From NCBI GenBank assembly GCA_000613465.1, contig BAJA01000009.1, positions 1 to 64,000 of the forward strand: a stretch of 64,000 nucleotides of DNA, given 5' to 3'. Shown here in pieces: positions 32,155 to 42,441 of the stretch. Each line of letters opens with the position of its first letter. The stretch's first letter is position 1. This DNA is from Bacteroides nordii WAL 11050 = JCM 12987 (GTDB lineage Bacteria > Bacteroidota > Bacteroidia > Bacteroidales > Bacteroidaceae). Under the pieces are notes generated by a model. The model had not been told where the DNA came from and did not search any database. It saw nothing but the letters and a program-made list of their open reading frames with translations. A program made the position numbers and the translations under genes.

Positions 32155-32352
32155 ATGAAAATTGCAGAAATTAAAGAAATGTCTACTAGTGATTTAGTAG
32201 AAAGAGTAGAAGCAGAAGTAGTTAATTATAACCAAATGGTTATCAACCACTCTATTTCTCCTTTGGAAAATCCTGCGCTAATTAAACAGTTACGCAGGAC
32301 AATTGCGCGTATGAAAACTGAGTTGCGCGAAAGAGAACTTAACAATAAATGA
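32155..32352 (+). CDS. rpmC: 50S ribosomal protein L29
   Basis: The 65-residue helical protein starts [18 protein letters not shown]; an ATG two codons upstream (32149) is possible. The C-terminal helix has [12 protein letters not shown]. It binds near the tunnel exit beside L23. Confidence 0.95.
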   Translation: MKIAEIKEMSTSDLVERVEAEVVNYNQMVINHSISPLENPALIKQLRRTIARMKTELRERELNNK

Positions 32353-32360
32353 TCAGCTCG

Positions 32361-32618
32361 ATGGAAGCAAGAAATTTAAGAAAAGAAAGAACAGGGATTG
32401 TGTTGAGCAATAAAATGGATAAGACCATTACCGTTGCTGCCAAATTCAAGGAAAAACACCCTATATATGGTAAGTTCGTTAGCAAAACGAAGAAGTACCA
32501 TGCTCATGATGAAAAGAATGAATGCAAAGTAGGTGATACAGTAAGCATCATGGAAACTCGTCCTTTGAGCAAGACTAAGAGATGGAGATTAGTAGAAATA
32601 ATTGAAAGAGCTAAGTAA
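32361..32618 (+). CDS. rpsQ: 30S ribosomal protein S17
   Basis: The 85-residue OB-fold protein begins [22 protein letters not shown] and contains [15 protein letters not shown] start four codons earlier (32349), overlapping rpmC by 4 bp, is possible but adds residues unlike the family. Confidence 0.96.
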   Translation: MEARNLRKERTGIVLSNKMDKTITVAAKFKEKHPIYGKFVSKTKKYHAHDEKNECKVGDTVSIMETRPLSKTKRWRLVEIIERAK

Positions 32619-32620
32619 TT

Positions 32621-32986
32621 ATGATACAAGTAGAATCCAGACTTACAGTATGCGATAATAGTGGAGCTAAAGAAGCTCTTTGTATCCGCGTTTTGGGTGG
32701 TACAAGACGTCGCTATGCTTCAGTAGGGGACGTTATTGTCGTTTCTGTAAAGAGCGTCATTCCCTCGGGTGATATTAAAAAAGGTGCAGTGTCTAAAGCT
32801 TTGATCGTACGTACTAAGAAAGAAATCCGTCGTCCCGATGGTTCTTATATACGTTTTGATGATAATGCTTGCATTTTGTTAAATAATGCAGGTGAAATTA
32901 GAGGTAGTCGTATTTTCGGTCCGGTAGCTCGTGAACTTCGTGCTACGAACATGAAAGTTGTGTCACTTGCGCCTGAGGTACTTTAA
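32621..32986 (+). CDS. rplN: 50S ribosomal protein L14
   Basis: The 121-residue protein has [21 protein letters not shown] and the C-terminal [10 protein letters not shown]. It bridges to the 30S subunit and is the binding site of RsfS. It begins 2 bp after rpsQ. Confidence 0.98.
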   Translation: MIQVESRLTVCDNSGAKEALCIRVLGGTRRRYASVGDVIVVSVKSVIPSGDIKKGAVSKALIVRTKKEIRRPDGSYIRFDDNACILLNNAGEIRGSRIFGPVARELRATNMKVVSLAPEVL

Positions 32987-33006
32987 TTTTGTAAAAGATT
33001 TAAGTA

Positions 33007-33336
33007 ATGAGTAAATTACATATTAAAAAAGGCGATACAGTTTACGTAAATGCTGGTGAAGACAAAGGTAAAACTGGTCGTGTGTTGAAGGTTCTTGTTA
33101 AAGAAGGACGTGCAATAGTTGAAGGTATTAACATGGTATCTAAAAGCACAAAACCTAATGCAAAGAACCCACAAGGTGGTATAGTTAAGCAGGAAGCTTC
33201 TATTCACATTTCAAACTTGAATCCGGTTGATCCAAAAACTGGTAAAGCAACGCGTGTTGGTAGAAAAGAGAGTTCTTTGGAAGGTAAAAGAACTTTAGTG
33301 CGTTATTCTAAAAAATCAGGAGAGGAGATTAAGTAA
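33007..33336 (+). CDS. rplX: 50S ribosomal protein L24
   Basis: The 109-residue protein has an N-terminal KOW motif ([21 protein letters not shown]) and the [15 protein letters not shown] segment. It initiates 50S assembly. Its stop overlaps the rplE start by one base (TAATG). Confidence 0.98.
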   Translation: MSKLHIKKGDTVYVNAGEDKGKTGRVLKVLVKEGRAIVEGINMVSKSTKPNAKNPQGGIVKQEASIHISNLNPVDPKTGKATRVGRKESSLEGKRTLVRYSKKSGEEIK

Positions 33337-33893
33337 TGAGTAATACTGCAAGCCTTAAAAAAGAATATGCAGAGCGTATTTCGCCTGCACTGAAGTCGCA
33401 ATTCCAGTATTCTTCAACAATGCAGGTGCCCGTACTTAAGAAGATTGTTATCAATCAGGGTTTAGGTATGGCTGTTGCTGATAAGAAGATTATTGAAGTA
33501 GCAATTAATGAATTAACTGCTATTACTGGTCAGAAAGCCGTAGCAACTATCTCTCGTAAAGATATTGCTAACTTCAAATTGCGTAAGAAAATGCCAATTG
33601 GAGTAATGGTAACATTGCGTCGTGAAAGAATGTACGAATTTCTTGAAAAATTAGTTCGTGTAGCTTTGCCACGTATTCGTGACTTCAAAGGTATTGAGAG
33701 TAAATTCGATGGTAAGGGTAACTATACCCTTGGTATTCAGGAACAAATAATTTTCCCTGAAATTAATATCGATAGTATTACAAGAATTCTCGGAATGAAT
33801 ATTACCTTTGTAACTTCTGCACAGACAGATGAAGAAGGTTATGCCTTGTTGAAAGAATTCGGTTTACCGTTTAAAAACGCTAAAAAAGACTGA
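33336..33893 (+). CDS. rplE: 50S ribosomal protein L5
   Basis: The 185-residue protein has the [15 protein letters not shown] region and [19 protein letters not shown]. It binds 5S rRNA in the central protuberance. Confidence 0.98.
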   Translation: MSNTASLKKEYAERISPALKSQFQYSSTMQVPVLKKIVINQGLGMAVADKKIIEVAINELTAITGQKAVATISRKDIANFKLRKKMPIGVMVTLRRERMYEFLEKLVRVALPRIRDFKGIESKFDGKGNYTLGIQEQIIFPEINIDSITRILGMNITFVTSAQTDEEGYALLKEFGLPFKNAKKD

Positions 33894-33899
33894 TAAATT

Positions 33900-34169
33900 A
33901 TGGCAAAGGAATCAATGAAAGCACGCGAAGTAAAGCGTGCTAAATTAGTAGCCAAATATGCCGAGAGAAGAGCTCAACTGAAGAAAGAAGGTGATTATGA
34001 AGCTTTGCAGGCACTGCCTAAGAATGCTTCACCTGTGCGTTTGCACAATCGCTGCAAATTGACAGGTCGTCCTAAAGGATATATCCGTCAGTTTGGTATT
34101 TCAAGAATCCAGTTCCGCGAAATGGCATCTAACGGGCTTATTCCAGGTGTTAAAAAAGCAAGCTGGTAA
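33900..34169 (+). CDS. rpsN: 30S ribosomal protein S14, Cys-poor form
   Basis: The 89-residue protein is the long, zinc-free S14 type: it has one Cys ([17 protein letters not shown]) where zinc forms have a CxxC pair. It ends with [11 protein letters not shown] as usual. A 54-bp spacer before rpsH has a small TCAGG/CCTGA hairpin. Confidence 0.97.
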   Translation: MAKESMKAREVKRAKLVAKYAERRAQLKKEGDYEALQALPKNASPVRLHNRCKLTGRPKGYIRQFGISRIQFREMASNGLIPGVKKASW

Positions 34170-34223
34170 TTTTATTGTTTAAATATTGTCAGGGAAGGCC
34201 TGATTAATTTAATTATTTTTTAT

Positions 34224-34619
34224 ATGACTGATCCAATAGCAGATTATTTGACGAGGTTGCGGAACGCTATTCAAGCAAAGCATAGAGTAGTAGAAGTTCC
34301 TGCTTCAAATTTGAAAAAAGAAATCACTAAGATTCTTTTTGAAAAAGGCTACATCCTTAATTATAAGTTTGTAGAAGATGGTCCTCAGGGAACTATAAAA
34401 GTTGCCTTAAAGTATGATTCAGTTAACAAGGTTAACGCAATCAAGAAACTTGAAAGAATATCTTCTCCAGGTATGCGTCAGTATACTGGTTATAAAGATA
34501 TGCCGCGTGTTATTAATGGTCTGGGTATTGCTATAATATCTACTTCCAAAGGTGTAATGACAAACAAAGAAGCTGCTGAATTGAAAATCGGTGGTGAGGT
34601 ATTGTGTTATGTATATTAA
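34224..34619 (+). CDS. rpsH: 30S ribosomal protein S8
   Basis: The 131-residue protein begins MTDPIADYLTRLRNAIQAKH and ends with the STSKGVMTNKEA motif and GGEVLCYVY. S8 is a primary 16S binder and in E. coli represses the spc operon. Confidence 0.98.
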   Translation: MTDPIADYLTRLRNAIQAKHRVVEVPASNLKKEITKILFEKGYILNYKFVEDGPQGTIKVALKYDSVNKVNAIKKLERISSPGMRQYTGYKDMPRVINGLGIAIISTSKGVMTNKEAAELKIGGEVLCYVY

Positions 34620-34634
34620 TAGGAGGAAAAAGCA

Positions 34635-35204
34635 ATGTCAAGAATAGGAAAATTACCCATTAGTATCCCTGCGGGAGTAACAGTTACTCTGAAGGATGAT
34701 GTGGTTACCGTAAAGGGACCAAAAGGCGAACTTAGCCAATATGTGAATCCTGCTATCAATATTTCTATTGAAGATGGACACGTAACTTTAAGTGAAAACG
34801 AAAACGCAATGCTTGATAATCCAAAGCAAAAGCATGCTTTCCATGGTTTATATCGTTCATTAGTTCATAACATGGTTGTGGGCGTATCTGAGGGGTATAA
34901 AAAAGAATTGGAACTTGTTGGTGTTGGATATCGTGCTTCTAACCAAGGAAATATTATCGAATTAGCCTTAGGTTATACTCATAATATCTTTATACAGTTG
35001 CCTTCTGAAATTAAAGTTGAAACAAAATCTGAAAGAAATAAGAATCCTCTTATTATCTTAGAGTCTTGTGATAAACAATTGCTTGGTCAAGTTTGCTCTA
35101 AAATACGTTCTTTCCGTAAACCTGAACCGTATAAAGGTAAAGGTATTAAGTTTGTTGGCGAAGAGATTCGCAGAAAGTCTGGTAAATCAGCCGGCGCTAA
35201 GTAA
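34635..35204 (+). CDS. rplF: 50S ribosomal protein L6
   Basis: The 189-residue protein has two L6 repeats and the C-terminal signature PEPYKGKGIKFVGEEIRRKSG. A TAGGAGGAAAAAGCA ribosome binding site precedes the ATG. Confidence 0.98.
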   Translation: MSRIGKLPISIPAGVTVTLKDDVVTVKGPKGELSQYVNPAINISIEDGHVTLSENENAMLDNPKQKHAFHGLYRSLVHNMVVGVSEGYKKELELVGVGYRASNQGNIIELALGYTHNIFIQLPSEIKVETKSERNKNPLIILESCDKQLLGQVCSKIRSFRKPEPYKGKGIKFVGEEIRRKSGKSAGAK

Positions 35205-35225
35205 ATTAAATAAATTTATATCATC

Positions 35226-35570
35226 ATGACAACAAAAATAGAAAGACGAATTAAGATCAAATATAGAGTACGCAATAAAGTGTCAGGTACTACTGAACGT
35301 CCGCGTATGAGTGTATTTAGAAGTAACAAGCAAATCTACGTCCAGATTATCGACGATTTGTCTGGTAAGACATTGGCTGCTGCTTCGTCTCTGGGTATGA
35401 CTGAAAAGTTACCTAAAAAAGAGCAAGCAGCTAAGGTTGGAGAAATGATTGCTAAGAAAGCTCAGGAAGCAGGTATTACAACTGTTGTTTTCGACCGTAA
35501 TGGTTACTTGTATCATGGGAGAGTAAAAGAAGTAGCTGATGCTGCTCGTAACGGTGGACTTAAATTTTAA
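35226..35570 (+). CDS. rplR: 50S ribosomal protein L18
   Basis: The 114-residue protein has a basic N-terminus, [21 protein letters not shown] and the C-terminal [21 protein letters not shown]. It binds 5S rRNA with L5. rpsE follows after 5 bp. Confidence 0.98.
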   Translation: MTTKIERRIKIKYRVRNKVSGTTERPRMSVFRSNKQIYVQIIDDLSGKTLAAASSLGMTEKLPKKEQAAKVGEMIAKKAQEAGITTVVFDRNGYLYHGRVKEVADAARNGGLKF

Positions 35571-35575
35571 TCATT

Positions 35576-36094
35576 ATGGCAGGAGTTAATAATAGAGTTA
35601 AGATATCTAACGATATAGAACTAAAAGATAGACTTGTTGCTATCAATCGTGTTACTAAAGTTACCAAAGGTGGTAGAACTTTTAGTTTCTCTGCAATTGT
35701 TGTTGTAGGTAATGAAGAAGGAATCATTGGTTGGGGACTTGGTAAAGCAGGTGAGGTAACAGCAGCTATTGCAAAAGGAGTTGAATCTGCAAAGAAAAAT
35801 CTGACTAGAGTTCCGATTTTGAAAGGTACGGTTCCTCACGAACAGGCGGCAAAGTTTGGTGGTGCTGAAGTATTCATCAAACCGGCATCTCATGGTACAG
35901 GTGTGGTAGCTGGTGGTGCTATGCGTGCTGTATTGGAAAGTGTTGGTGTTACTGATGTTTTGGCAAAATCTAAAGGTTCTTCAAATCCGCATAACTTGGT
36001 TAAAGCTACAATTTTGGCTTTGGGCGAAATGCGTGATGCAAGAATGGTTGCTCAAAACAGAGGTATTAGTGTTGAAAAAGTATTTAGAGGATAA
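35576..36094 (+). CDS. rpsE: 30S ribosomal protein S5
   Basis: The 172-residue protein has the dsRNA-binding-like N-terminal domain ([17 protein letters not shown]) and the [15 protein letters not shown] and [14 protein letters not shown] segments. It acts in decoding fidelity. Confidence 0.98.
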   Translation: MAGVNNRVKISNDIELKDRLVAINRVTKVTKGGRTFSFSAIVVVGNEEGIIGWGLGKAGEVTAAIAKGVESAKKNLTRVPILKGTVPHEQAAKFGGAEVFIKPASHGTGVVAGGAMRAVLESVGVTDVLAKSKGSSNPHNLVKATILALGEMRDARMVAQNRGISVEKVFRG

Positions 36095-36103
36095 GGAGGA
36101 GAT

Positions 36104-36280
36104 ATGTCAACTATAAAGATTAAACAAGTTAAAAGTAGAATTGGTGCTCCGGCTGATCAAAAAAGAACTCTTGATGCACTGGGACTTCGTAAACTGAACC
36201 GTGTGGTTGAACACGAAAGTACTCCTTCAATTCTTGGGATGGTAGATAAAGTAAAACACTTGGTTACCATTGTTAAGTAA
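36104..36280 (+). CDS. rpmD: 50S ribosomal protein L30
   Basis: A 58-residue protein starting MSTIKIKQVKSRIGAPADQK, with TLDALGLRKLNRVVEHE. A strong AAGGAGG lies just before the ATG. It sits in its usual place between rpsE and rplO. Confidence 0.96.
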   Translation: MSTIKIKQVKSRIGAPADQKRTLDALGLRKLNRVVEHESTPSILGMVDKVKHLVTIVK

Positions 36281-36311
36281 TTATTTGTTGAATAATAAAA
36301 CGAATTACAAT

Positions 36312-36758
36312 ATGAACTTAAGTAATTTAAAACCTGCAGAAGGTTCTACTAAAACAAGAAAAAGAATCGGACGTGGTCCGGGATCTGGTTTAGGAGGTAC
36401 TTCTACAAGAGGTCATAAAGGAGCTAAATCAAGATCCGGATACTCTAAAAAGGTCGGTTTTGAAGGTGGTCAGATGCCTCTTCAACGTCGTGTACCTAAA
36501 TTTGGTTTCAAGAATATTAACCGAGTTGAATATAAGGCTATTAACCTCGATACAATTCAAAACTTAGCTGAAGTTAAGAAGTTGGAAAAAGTGGGCGTTA
36601 ATGACTTTATTGAAGCTGGATTTATTTCTTCAAATCAGTTAGTAAAAGTATTAGGTAACGGAACTTTGACTACTAAGCTGGACGTAGAGGCTCATGCATT
36701 CTCTAAGAGTGCTATTGCTGCTATTGAAGCTGTAGGTGGAACTGTAGTAAAACTCTGA
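36312..36758 (+). CDS. rplO: 50S ribosomal protein L15
   Basis: The 148-residue protein starts MNLSNLKPAEGSTKTRKRIG; the frame is open from 36270 but the extra residues do not belong to the family. The Gly/Arg-rich N-terminus RGPGSGLGGTSTRGHKG is typical. secY begins 4 bp after its stop. Confidence 0.97.
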   Translation: MNLSNLKPAEGSTKTRKRIGRGPGSGLGGTSTRGHKGAKSRSGYSKKVGFEGGQMPLQRRVPKFGFKNINRVEYKAINLDTIQNLAEVKKLEKVGVNDFIEAGFISSNQLVKVLGNGTLTTKLDVEAHAFSKSAIAAIEAVGGTVVKL

Positions 36759-36762
36759 TTCA

Positions 36763-38103
36763 ATGAGAAAAGCTATTGAAACATTAAAGAATATATGGAA
36801 AATTGAGGATCTGAGACAACGGATCCTCATCACCATATTGTTTGTGGCGATTTACCGTTTTGGTTCGTATGTTGTGCTACCTGGTATTAATCCTGGTATG
36901 CTGGCACAATTGCATCAACAAACAAGCGAAGGCCTATTAGCCTTGTTAAACATGTTCTCAGGAGGAGCTTTTTCTAATGCATCTATTTTTGCATTAGGAA
37001 TTATGCCTTATATTTCTGCGTCTATCGTTATCCAGTTGTTAGGAATTGCGGTTCCGTATTTTCAGAAATTGCAACGCGAAGGTGAGAGTGGCAGAAGAAA
37101 GATGAACCAGTATACTCGTTATTTAACGATTCTTATCCTATTGGTTCAGGCTCCTTCTTATTTGCTCAATCTTAAAATGCAGGCTGGACCTTCTTTAAAT
37201 GCTTCATTAGATTGGACTCTGTTCATGGTTACTTCTACCATTATTTTGGCAGCTGGAAGTATGTTTATCTTGTGGCTTGGTGAAAGAATTACAGATAAAG
37301 GTATTGGTAACGGTATTTCATTTATCATCTTGATTGGTATTATTGCCCGTCTTCCTCAATCTCTTTTCCAAGAGGTTATTTCACGTGTGAGTGAAAAAGG
37401 TGGTGGTATGATCATGTTTTTATTTGAAATGGTATTCCTGCTGTTGGTAATTGCAGCTGCAATCCTCTTGGTGCAAGGTACAAGAAAGATTCCTGTACAA
37501 TACGCGAAAAGAATTGTTGGTAATAAACAATATGGTGGTGCTAGACAGTATATTCCTTTGAAGGTGAATGCTGCTGGTGTAATGCCGATTATTTTTGCTC
37601 AGGCAATTATGTTTATTCCTATCACTTTTATTGGTTTTTCTAATGCTAATAATGTAAGTGGTTTTGTGCGTGCATTTACTGATCATACGAGCTTCTGGTA
37701 TAATTTTGTTTTTGCTGTAATGATTATACTGTTTACGTATTTTTATACTGCAATTACAATAAATCCGAATCAGATGGCTGAAGATATGAAGAGAAATAAC
37801 GGTTTCATCCCGGGTATCAAGCCTGGAAAGAAAACAGCTGAATATATTGACGATATTATGTCACGTATTACATTGCCTGGTTCTTTCTTTTTGGCATTGG
37901 TTGCTATTATGCCTGCTTTTGCTGGTGTATTTGGTGTGAAAGCTGAGTTCGCTCAATTCTTCGGTGGTACATCTTTGTTAATTCTTGTAGGTGTGGTTCT
38001 TGATACACTGCAGCAGGTTGAAAGTCATTTGTTGATGAGACATTATGATGGTTTGCTGAAGTCGGGTCGTATTAAGGGACGTGCTGGTGTAGCTGCATAT
38101 TAA
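36763..38103 (+). CDS. secY: Preprotein translocase subunit SecY
   Basis: The 446-residue inner membrane protein shows the ten membrane segments of the Sec channel, the plug and gate regions after VLPGINPGML, and the cytosolic loops with GIGNGISFIILIGI and QYAKRIVGNK. The C-terminus (HYDGLLKSGRIKGR) is typical. Its partner secE lies at 12109. Confidence 0.98.
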   Translation: MRKAIETLKNIWKIEDLRQRILITILFVAIYRFGSYVVLPGINPGMLAQLHQQTSEGLLALLNMFSGGAFSNASIFALGIMPYISASIVIQLLGIAVPYFQKLQREGESGRRKMNQYTRYLTILILLVQAPSYLLNLKMQAGPSLNASLDWTLFMVTSTIILAAGSMFILWLGERITDKGIGNGISFIILIGIIARLPQSLFQEVISRVSEKGGGMIMFLFEMVFLLLVIAAAILLVQGTRKIPVQYAKRIVGNKQYGGARQYIPLKVNAAGVMPIIFAQAIMFIPITFIGFSNANNVSGFVRAFTDHTSFWYNFVFAVMIILFTYFYTAITINPNQMAEDMKRNNGFIPGIKPGKKTAEYIDDIMSRITLPGSFFLALVAIMPAFAGVFGVKAEFAQFFGGTSLLILVGVVLDTLQQVESHLLMRHYDGLLKSGRIKGRAGVAAY

Positions 38104-38117
38104 TTCTTTCAATAGAA

Positions 38118-38915
38118 ATGATATTTCTTAAAACAGAGGATGAAATAGAGCTACTCCGTCAGAGTAACTTGCTTGTAGGAAAAACATTGGCTGAGGTTGC
38201 CAAATTAGTAAAACCGGGAGTTACTACCCGAGAACTGGATAAAGTTGCAGAAGAGTTTATTAGAGATAATGGGGCTATTCCAACTTTTAAAGGATTTCCG
38301 AATCAGTATGGTGATCCGTTTCCGGGTTCTTTATGTACATCTGTGAATGAGCAGGTAGTGCATGGTATTCCAGGAGATATTGTCTTGAAAGAAGGTGATA
38401 TTATTTCTGTGGATTGCGGGACATATATGAATGGTTTTTGTGGTGACTCAGCTTATACGTTTTGTGTAGGTGAAGTGGACGAAGAAGTTCGTAAATTGTT
38501 GAAAGTTACTAAAGAGGCATTATATATAGGCATTCAGAATGCTGTGCAAGGTAAGAGAATAGGTGATATCGGATATGCTGTTCAGCAATATTGTGAATCA
38601 CATTCTTATGGAGTAGTGCGTGAATTTGTTGGCCATGGGATTGGTAAAGAAATGCATGAAGATCCGCAGGTACCTAATTATGGTAAAAGAGGATATGGCA
38701 CGCTTTTAAAGAAAGGACTTTGTATTGCAATTGAGCCTATGATTACCCAAGGTGACCGGCAAGTGATAATGGAGCGTGATGGATGGACTGTGAGAACAAG
38801 GGATCGGAAATGTGCCGCACATTTTGAGCATACTATTGCAGTAGGTGCGGGAGAAGCCGATATTCTTTCATCATTTAAATTCATTGAAGAAGTTTTAGGA
38901 GATAAAGCAATTTAG
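38118..38915 (+). CDS. map: Methionine aminopeptidase, type I
   Basis: The 265-residue M24 enzyme removes N-terminal Met from new proteins. Metal ligands are visible in SVDCGTYMNGFCGDSAYTF (two Asp), VGHGIGKEMHEDP (His), AIEPM (Glu) and HFEHTIAV (Glu). The position between secY and infA is conserved. Confidence 0.97.
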   Translation: MIFLKTEDEIELLRQSNLLVGKTLAEVAKLVKPGVTTRELDKVAEEFIRDNGAIPTFKGFPNQYGDPFPGSLCTSVNEQVVHGIPGDIVLKEGDIISVDCGTYMNGFCGDSAYTFCVGEVDEEVRKLLKVTKEALYIGIQNAVQGKRIGDIGYAVQQYCESHSYGVVREFVGHGIGKEMHEDPQVPNYGKRGYGTLLKKGLCIAIEPMITQGDRQVIMERDGWTVRTRDRKCAAHFEHTIAVGAGEADILSSFKFIEEVLGDKAI

Positions 38916-38918
38916 TAT

Positions 38919-39137
38919 ATGGCAAAGCAATCTGCAATAGAACAAGATGGAGTTATAGTTGAAGCATTGTCTAATGCAATGTTTCGTGTTGAATTAGAAA
39001 ACGGACATGAGATTACTGCTCATATCTCAGGTAAGATGCGAATGCATTACATCAAAATTTTACCGGGAGATAAAGTAAGAGTTGAAATGTCTCCTTACGA
39101 CTTATCGAAAGGAAGAATTGTATTTAGATATAAATAA
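38919..39137 (+). CDS. infA: Translation initiation factor IF-1
   Basis: The 72-residue OB-fold protein contains [20 protein letters not shown] and [19 protein letters not shown]. It occupies the 30S A site during initiation. It begins 3 bp after map. Confidence 0.98.
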   Translation: MAKQSAIEQDGVIVEALSNAMFRVELENGHEITAHISGKMRMHYIKILPGDKVRVEMSPYDLSKGRIVFRYK

Positions 39138-39145
39138 AATAAGAT

Positions 39146-39262
39146 ATGAAAGTAAGAGCATCATTAAAGAAACGTACGCCAGAATGTAAGATCGTTAGAC
39201 GTAATGGCCGTTTGTATGTTATTAACAAGAAAAATCCTAAGTATAAACAACGTCAAGGATAA
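39146..39262 (+). CDS. rpmJ: 50S ribosomal protein L36, zinc-free form
   Basis: A 38-residue protein beginning [19 protein letters not shown] and ending KYKQRQG. Of the four zinc ligands of the classical form only C14 remains; the others are T11, N27 and Y33. It is therefore a C-minus L36 that cannot hold zinc in the usual way. It lies 8 bp after infA in the conserved infA-rpmJ-rpsM order. Confidence 0.95.
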   Translation: MKVRASLKKRTPECKIVRRNGRLYVINKKNPKYKQRQG

Positions 39263-39295
39263 TTTATTATTTTTGCAAAAAAAATAATTTAGTAT

Positions 39296-39676
39296 ATGGC
39301 TATAAGAATAGTTGGTGTAGATTTACCTCAGAATAAGAGAGGTGAGATTGCGTTGACCTATGTATATGGAATAGGTCGTAGTAGTTCAGCAAAAATTTTA
39401 GATAAGGCTGGTGTAGACAAAGATCTGAAGGTAAAAGACTGGACAGATGATCAGGCTGCAAAGATTCGTGAGATTATCGGTGCAGAGTATAAAGTAGAAG
39501 GTGATCTTCGTTCTGAAGTTCAATTGAACATTAAGCGATTAATGGATATTGGTTGTTACCGTGGTGTACGTCATCGTATCGGTTTGCCTGTTAGAGGTCA
39601 AAGCACTAAAAACAATGCACGTACTCGTAAGGGTAGAAAGAAAACCGTTGCTAATAAGAAAAAAGCTACTAAATAA
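39296..39676 (+). CDS. rpsM: 30S ribosomal protein S13
   Basis: The 126-residue protein has [24 protein letters not shown] and [18 protein letters not shown] with a basic tail. It contacts the P-site tRNA and the B1 bridges. A TATTTTTG box at 39268-39275 just upstream could be a weak internal promoter, but no -33 element is seen. Confidence 0.97.
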   Translation: MAIRIVGVDLPQNKRGEIALTYVYGIGRSSSAKILDKAGVDKDLKVKDWTDDQAAKIREIIGAEYKVEGDLRSEVQLNIKRLMDIGCYRGVRHRIGLPVRGQSTKNNARTRKGRKKTVANKKKATK

Positions 39677-39687
39677 TAATTGTTGAT

Positions 39688-40077
39688 ATGGCAAAAAAAA
39701 CAGTCGCAGCTAAGAAGAGAAATGTAAAGGTGGATGCTAATGGACAATTGCATGTTCATTCATCTTTCAACAATATTATTGTTTCTCTTGCAAATAGTGA
39801 AGGGCAGATTATTTCTTGGTCTTCTGCCGGAAAAATGGGATTTAGAGGTTCTAAAAAGAATACTCCTTATGCAGCTCAGATGGCTGCCCAAGATTGTGCA
39901 AAAATCGCATATGATCTTGGCCTGAGAAAGGTAAAAGCATACGTAAAGGGACCGGGTAACGGACGTGAGTCTGCCATCAGAACTATCCACGGTGCAGGTA
40001 TTGAAGTTACAGAAATTATTGATGTAACTCCGCTTCCACATAATGGTTGTCGTCCTCCAAAAAGACGTAGAGTTTAA
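39688..40077 (+). CDS. rpsK: 30S ribosomal protein S11
   Basis: The 129-residue protein has [18 protein letters not shown], the [20 protein letters not shown] segment and ends RPPKRRRV. It forms the 30S platform. A 120-bp AT-rich spacer separates it from rpsD. Confidence 0.98.
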   Translation: MAKKTVAAKKRNVKVDANGQLHVHSSFNNIIVSLANSEGQIISWSSAGKMGFRGSKKNTPYAAQMAAQDCAKIAYDLGLRKVKAYVKGPGNGRESAIRTIHGAGIEVTEIIDVTPLPHNGCRPPKRRRV

Positions 40078-40197
40078 GATTTACCTTTAATTAAAATGAC
40101 ACTTGATTTTGTTTTTGGATTGCATCAATTTCTTCTCTGTAATCGCGGCTGCAACAAATTAAGTTCATGAATAAACAATTAAATATTTAAAAAGAAA

Positions 40198-40803
40198 ATG
40201 GCTAGATATACTGGACCAAAATCAAGAATAGCCCGTAAATTCGGTGAAGGTATCTTTGGAGCTGATAAAGTTTTATCTAAGAAAAACTATCCTCCCGGAC
40301 AGCATGGAAATTCAAGAAAAAGAAAAACTTCAGAATATGGTGTTCAGCTGCGTGAGAAGCAGAAAGCTAAATACACTTATGGAGTATTAGAAAAACAATT
40401 CCGTAACTTGTTTGAGAAAGCAGAAGCCGCTAAGGGTATTACTGGTGAGATTCTTCTTCAGTTATTGGAAGGTCGTCTGGACAACATAGTATTCCGTTTG
40501 GGCATCGCTCCGACTCGTGCTGCTGCTCGTCAGTTGGTAAGTCACAGACATATTACTGTTGATGGACAGGTAGTGAACATTCCTTCATATGCAGTAAAGC
40601 CAGGGCAGCTGATTGGTGTTCGTGAAAGATCTAAATCTCTGGAAGTTATTGTTAATTCTCTTGCTGGTTTTAACCATAGTAAATATGCTTGGTTGGAGTG
40701 GGATGAATCTACAAAGGTTGGTAAATTGCTGCATATTCCTGAGAGAGCAGACATTCCTGAGAACATTAAAGAGCATTTGATCGTTGAATTGTATTCTAAA
40801 TAA
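40198..40803 (+). CDS. rpsD: 30S ribosomal protein S4
   Basis: The 201-residue protein has the S4 RNA-binding domain ([28 protein letters not shown]). The N-terminus lacks the zinc-binding cysteines found in some homologues. The 120-nt upstream spacer could hold an S4 autoregulatory site, but I cannot show one. Confidence 0.97.
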   Translation: MARYTGPKSRIARKFGEGIFGADKVLSKKNYPPGQHGNSRKRKTSEYGVQLREKQKAKYTYGVLEKQFRNLFEKAEAAKGITGEILLQLLEGRLDNIVFRLGIAPTRAAARQLVSHRHITVDGQVVNIPSYAVKPGQLIGVRERSKSLEVIVNSLAGFNHSKYAWLEWDESTKVGKLLHIPERADIPENIKEHLIVELYSK

Positions 40804-40814
40804 TAATTAATTTC

Positions 40815-41807
40815 ATGGCGATATTAGCATTTCAAAAACCTGATAAAGTATTAATGTTGGAAGCGGACTCAAGATTCGGTAAATTCGAATTTCGTCCGTT
40901 GGAACCCGGTTTTGGTATTACTGTAGGTAATGCATTACGCCGTATCCTCCTTTCTTCATTAGAAGGTTTTGCTATCACCACTATTCGTATAGACGGTGTT
41001 GAGCATGAATTTTCTAGTGTTCCTGGAGTAAAAGAGGATGTTACCAACATTATCTTGAATCTGAAGCAAGTGAGATTCAAGCAAGTAGTTGAAGAATTCG
41101 AGAGTGAGAAAGTAAGTATCACGGTCGAGAATTCAAGTGAATTTAGAGCAGGTGACATAGGTAAGTATTTGACTGGATTTGAAGTGTTAAATCCGGAATT
41201 AGTTATTTGTCATTTAGATTCTAAGTCAACTATGCAGGTTGATATTACAATCAATAAGGGCCGTGGTTATGTCCCTGCTGACGAAAACCGCGAATATTGT
41301 ACCGATGTGAATGTAATTCCAATTGATTCTATTTACACCCCGATACGTAATGTTAAGTATACTGTAGAAAACTTCCGTGTGGAACAGAAGACTGACTACG
41401 AAAAACTTATACTTGAGATTGCTACGGATGGTTCCATTCATCCAAAAGAAGCACTGAAAGAAGCTGCAAAGATTCTGATTTATCACTTTATGTTATTTTC
41501 TGACGAAAAGATTACTCTTGAGAGCAATGACGTTGATGGTAACGAGGAGTTTGATGAAGAGGTATTGCATATGCGTCAGTTGTTGAAAACTAAACTTGTT
41601 GATATGGACTTGTCAGTTCGTGCCCTCAATTGTTTGAAGGCTGCTGATGTAGAGACCCTTGGCGATTTAGTACAGTTCAATAAAACTGATTTGCTGAAAT
41701 TCAGAAACTTCGGAAAGAAATCGCTTACCGAGCTTGATGATTTGCTGGAAAGTCTGAATCTATCGTTTGGAACCGACATTTCTAAATATAAATTAGATAA
41801 AGAATAA
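40815..41807 (+). CDS. rpoA: RNA polymerase alpha subunit
   Basis: The 330-residue protein has the assembly domain ([19 protein letters not shown], about residues 35-53) and a C-terminal DNA-binding domain ([17 protein letters not shown], then [16 protein letters not shown]). Length is normal. Confidence 0.98.
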   Translation: MAILAFQKPDKVLMLEADSRFGKFEFRPLEPGFGITVGNALRRILLSSLEGFAITTIRIDGVEHEFSSVPGVKEDVTNIILNLKQVRFKQVVEEFESEKVSITVENSSEFRAGDIGKYLTGFEVLNPELVICHLDSKSTMQVDITINKGRGYVPADENREYCTDVNVIPIDSIYTPIRNVKYTVENFRVEQKTDYEKLILEIATDGSIHPKEALKEAAKILIYHFMLFSDEKITLESNDVDGNEEFDEEVLHMRQLLKTKLVDMDLSVRALNCLKAADVETLGDLVQFNKTDLLKFRNFGKKSLTELDDLLESLNLSFGTDISKYKLDKE

Positions 41808-41810
41808 AAA

Positions 41811-42302
41811 ATGAGACATAATAAAAAATTCAATCATTTAGGTCGTACTGCTTCTCATAGAAGTGCTATGTTATCTAACATGGCTTGTTCTTTGATCAAG
41901 CACAAAAGAATCACTACGACTGTAGCAAAGGCTAAAGCATTGAAAAAATTTGTTGAGCCTTTGATTACGAAGTCTAAAGAAGACACTACGAATTCTCGTC
42001 GTGTCGTATTTAGCAATTTGCAGGATAAGATTGCTGTAACAGAATTGTTCAAAGAAATCTCTGTGAAAATTGCTGATCGTCCGGGTGGTTATACTCGTAT
42101 CATTAAGACTGGTAATCGTTTGGGTGATAATGCAGAAATGTGCTTTATTGAACTCGTTGACTACAACGAAAATATGGCAAAAGAGAAAGTTGCTAAGAAA
42201 GCTACTCGTACTCGCCGTTCAAAGAAAGCTGCTGCAACTGAAGCTGCTCCTGCTGCAGAAGCTCCTGCTGTTGAAGAACCGAAAGCCGAATCAGCGGAAT
42301 AA
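41811..42302 (+). CDS. rplQ: 50S ribosomal protein L17, with acidic/Ala-rich tail
   Basis: The first 117 or so residues are standard L17 ([20 protein letters not shown]). A low-complexity tail of about 45 residues rich in Ala, Glu, Pro and Lys extends the protein to 163. Such tails occur in Bacteroidetes. Last gene of the superoperon. Confidence 0.97.
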   Translation: MRHNKKFNHLGRTASHRSAMLSNMACSLIKHKRITTTVAKAKALKKFVEPLITKSKEDTTNSRRVVFSNLQDKIAVTELFKEISVKIADRPGGYTRIIKTGNRLGDNAEMCFIELVDYNENMAKEKVAKKATRTRRSKKAAATEAAPAAEAPAVEEPKAESAE

Positions 42303-42330
42303 TTTAATACTTATTCTTATAGATATAAGA

Positions 42331-42361
42331 AAGGTCACCTCGAAAGATGGTGGCCTTTTTT
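42331..42361 (+). terminator. Terminator of the ribosomal superoperon
   Basis: A stem GGTCACC (42333-42339) with GGTGGCC (42349-42355), one G-U pair, is flanked by AA and followed by TTTTTT. Confidence 0.88.
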
Positions 42362-42424
42362 GTTGCCAAGTCTAAAGATACTTTAATTTTGTTTTTCTTT
42401 AAACATTTAAATAAAATAATCTGT

Positions 42425-42432
42425 TATATTTG
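42425..42432 (+). promoter_or_regulatory. Candidate -7 element of the gene at 42442
   Basis: TATATTTG matches TAnnTTTG and lies only 9 bp before the ATG, so the transcript would have a very short or no 5' leader. No -33 element at the normal distance was found. Confidence 0.4.
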
Positions 42433-42441
42433 CAGATAGAT

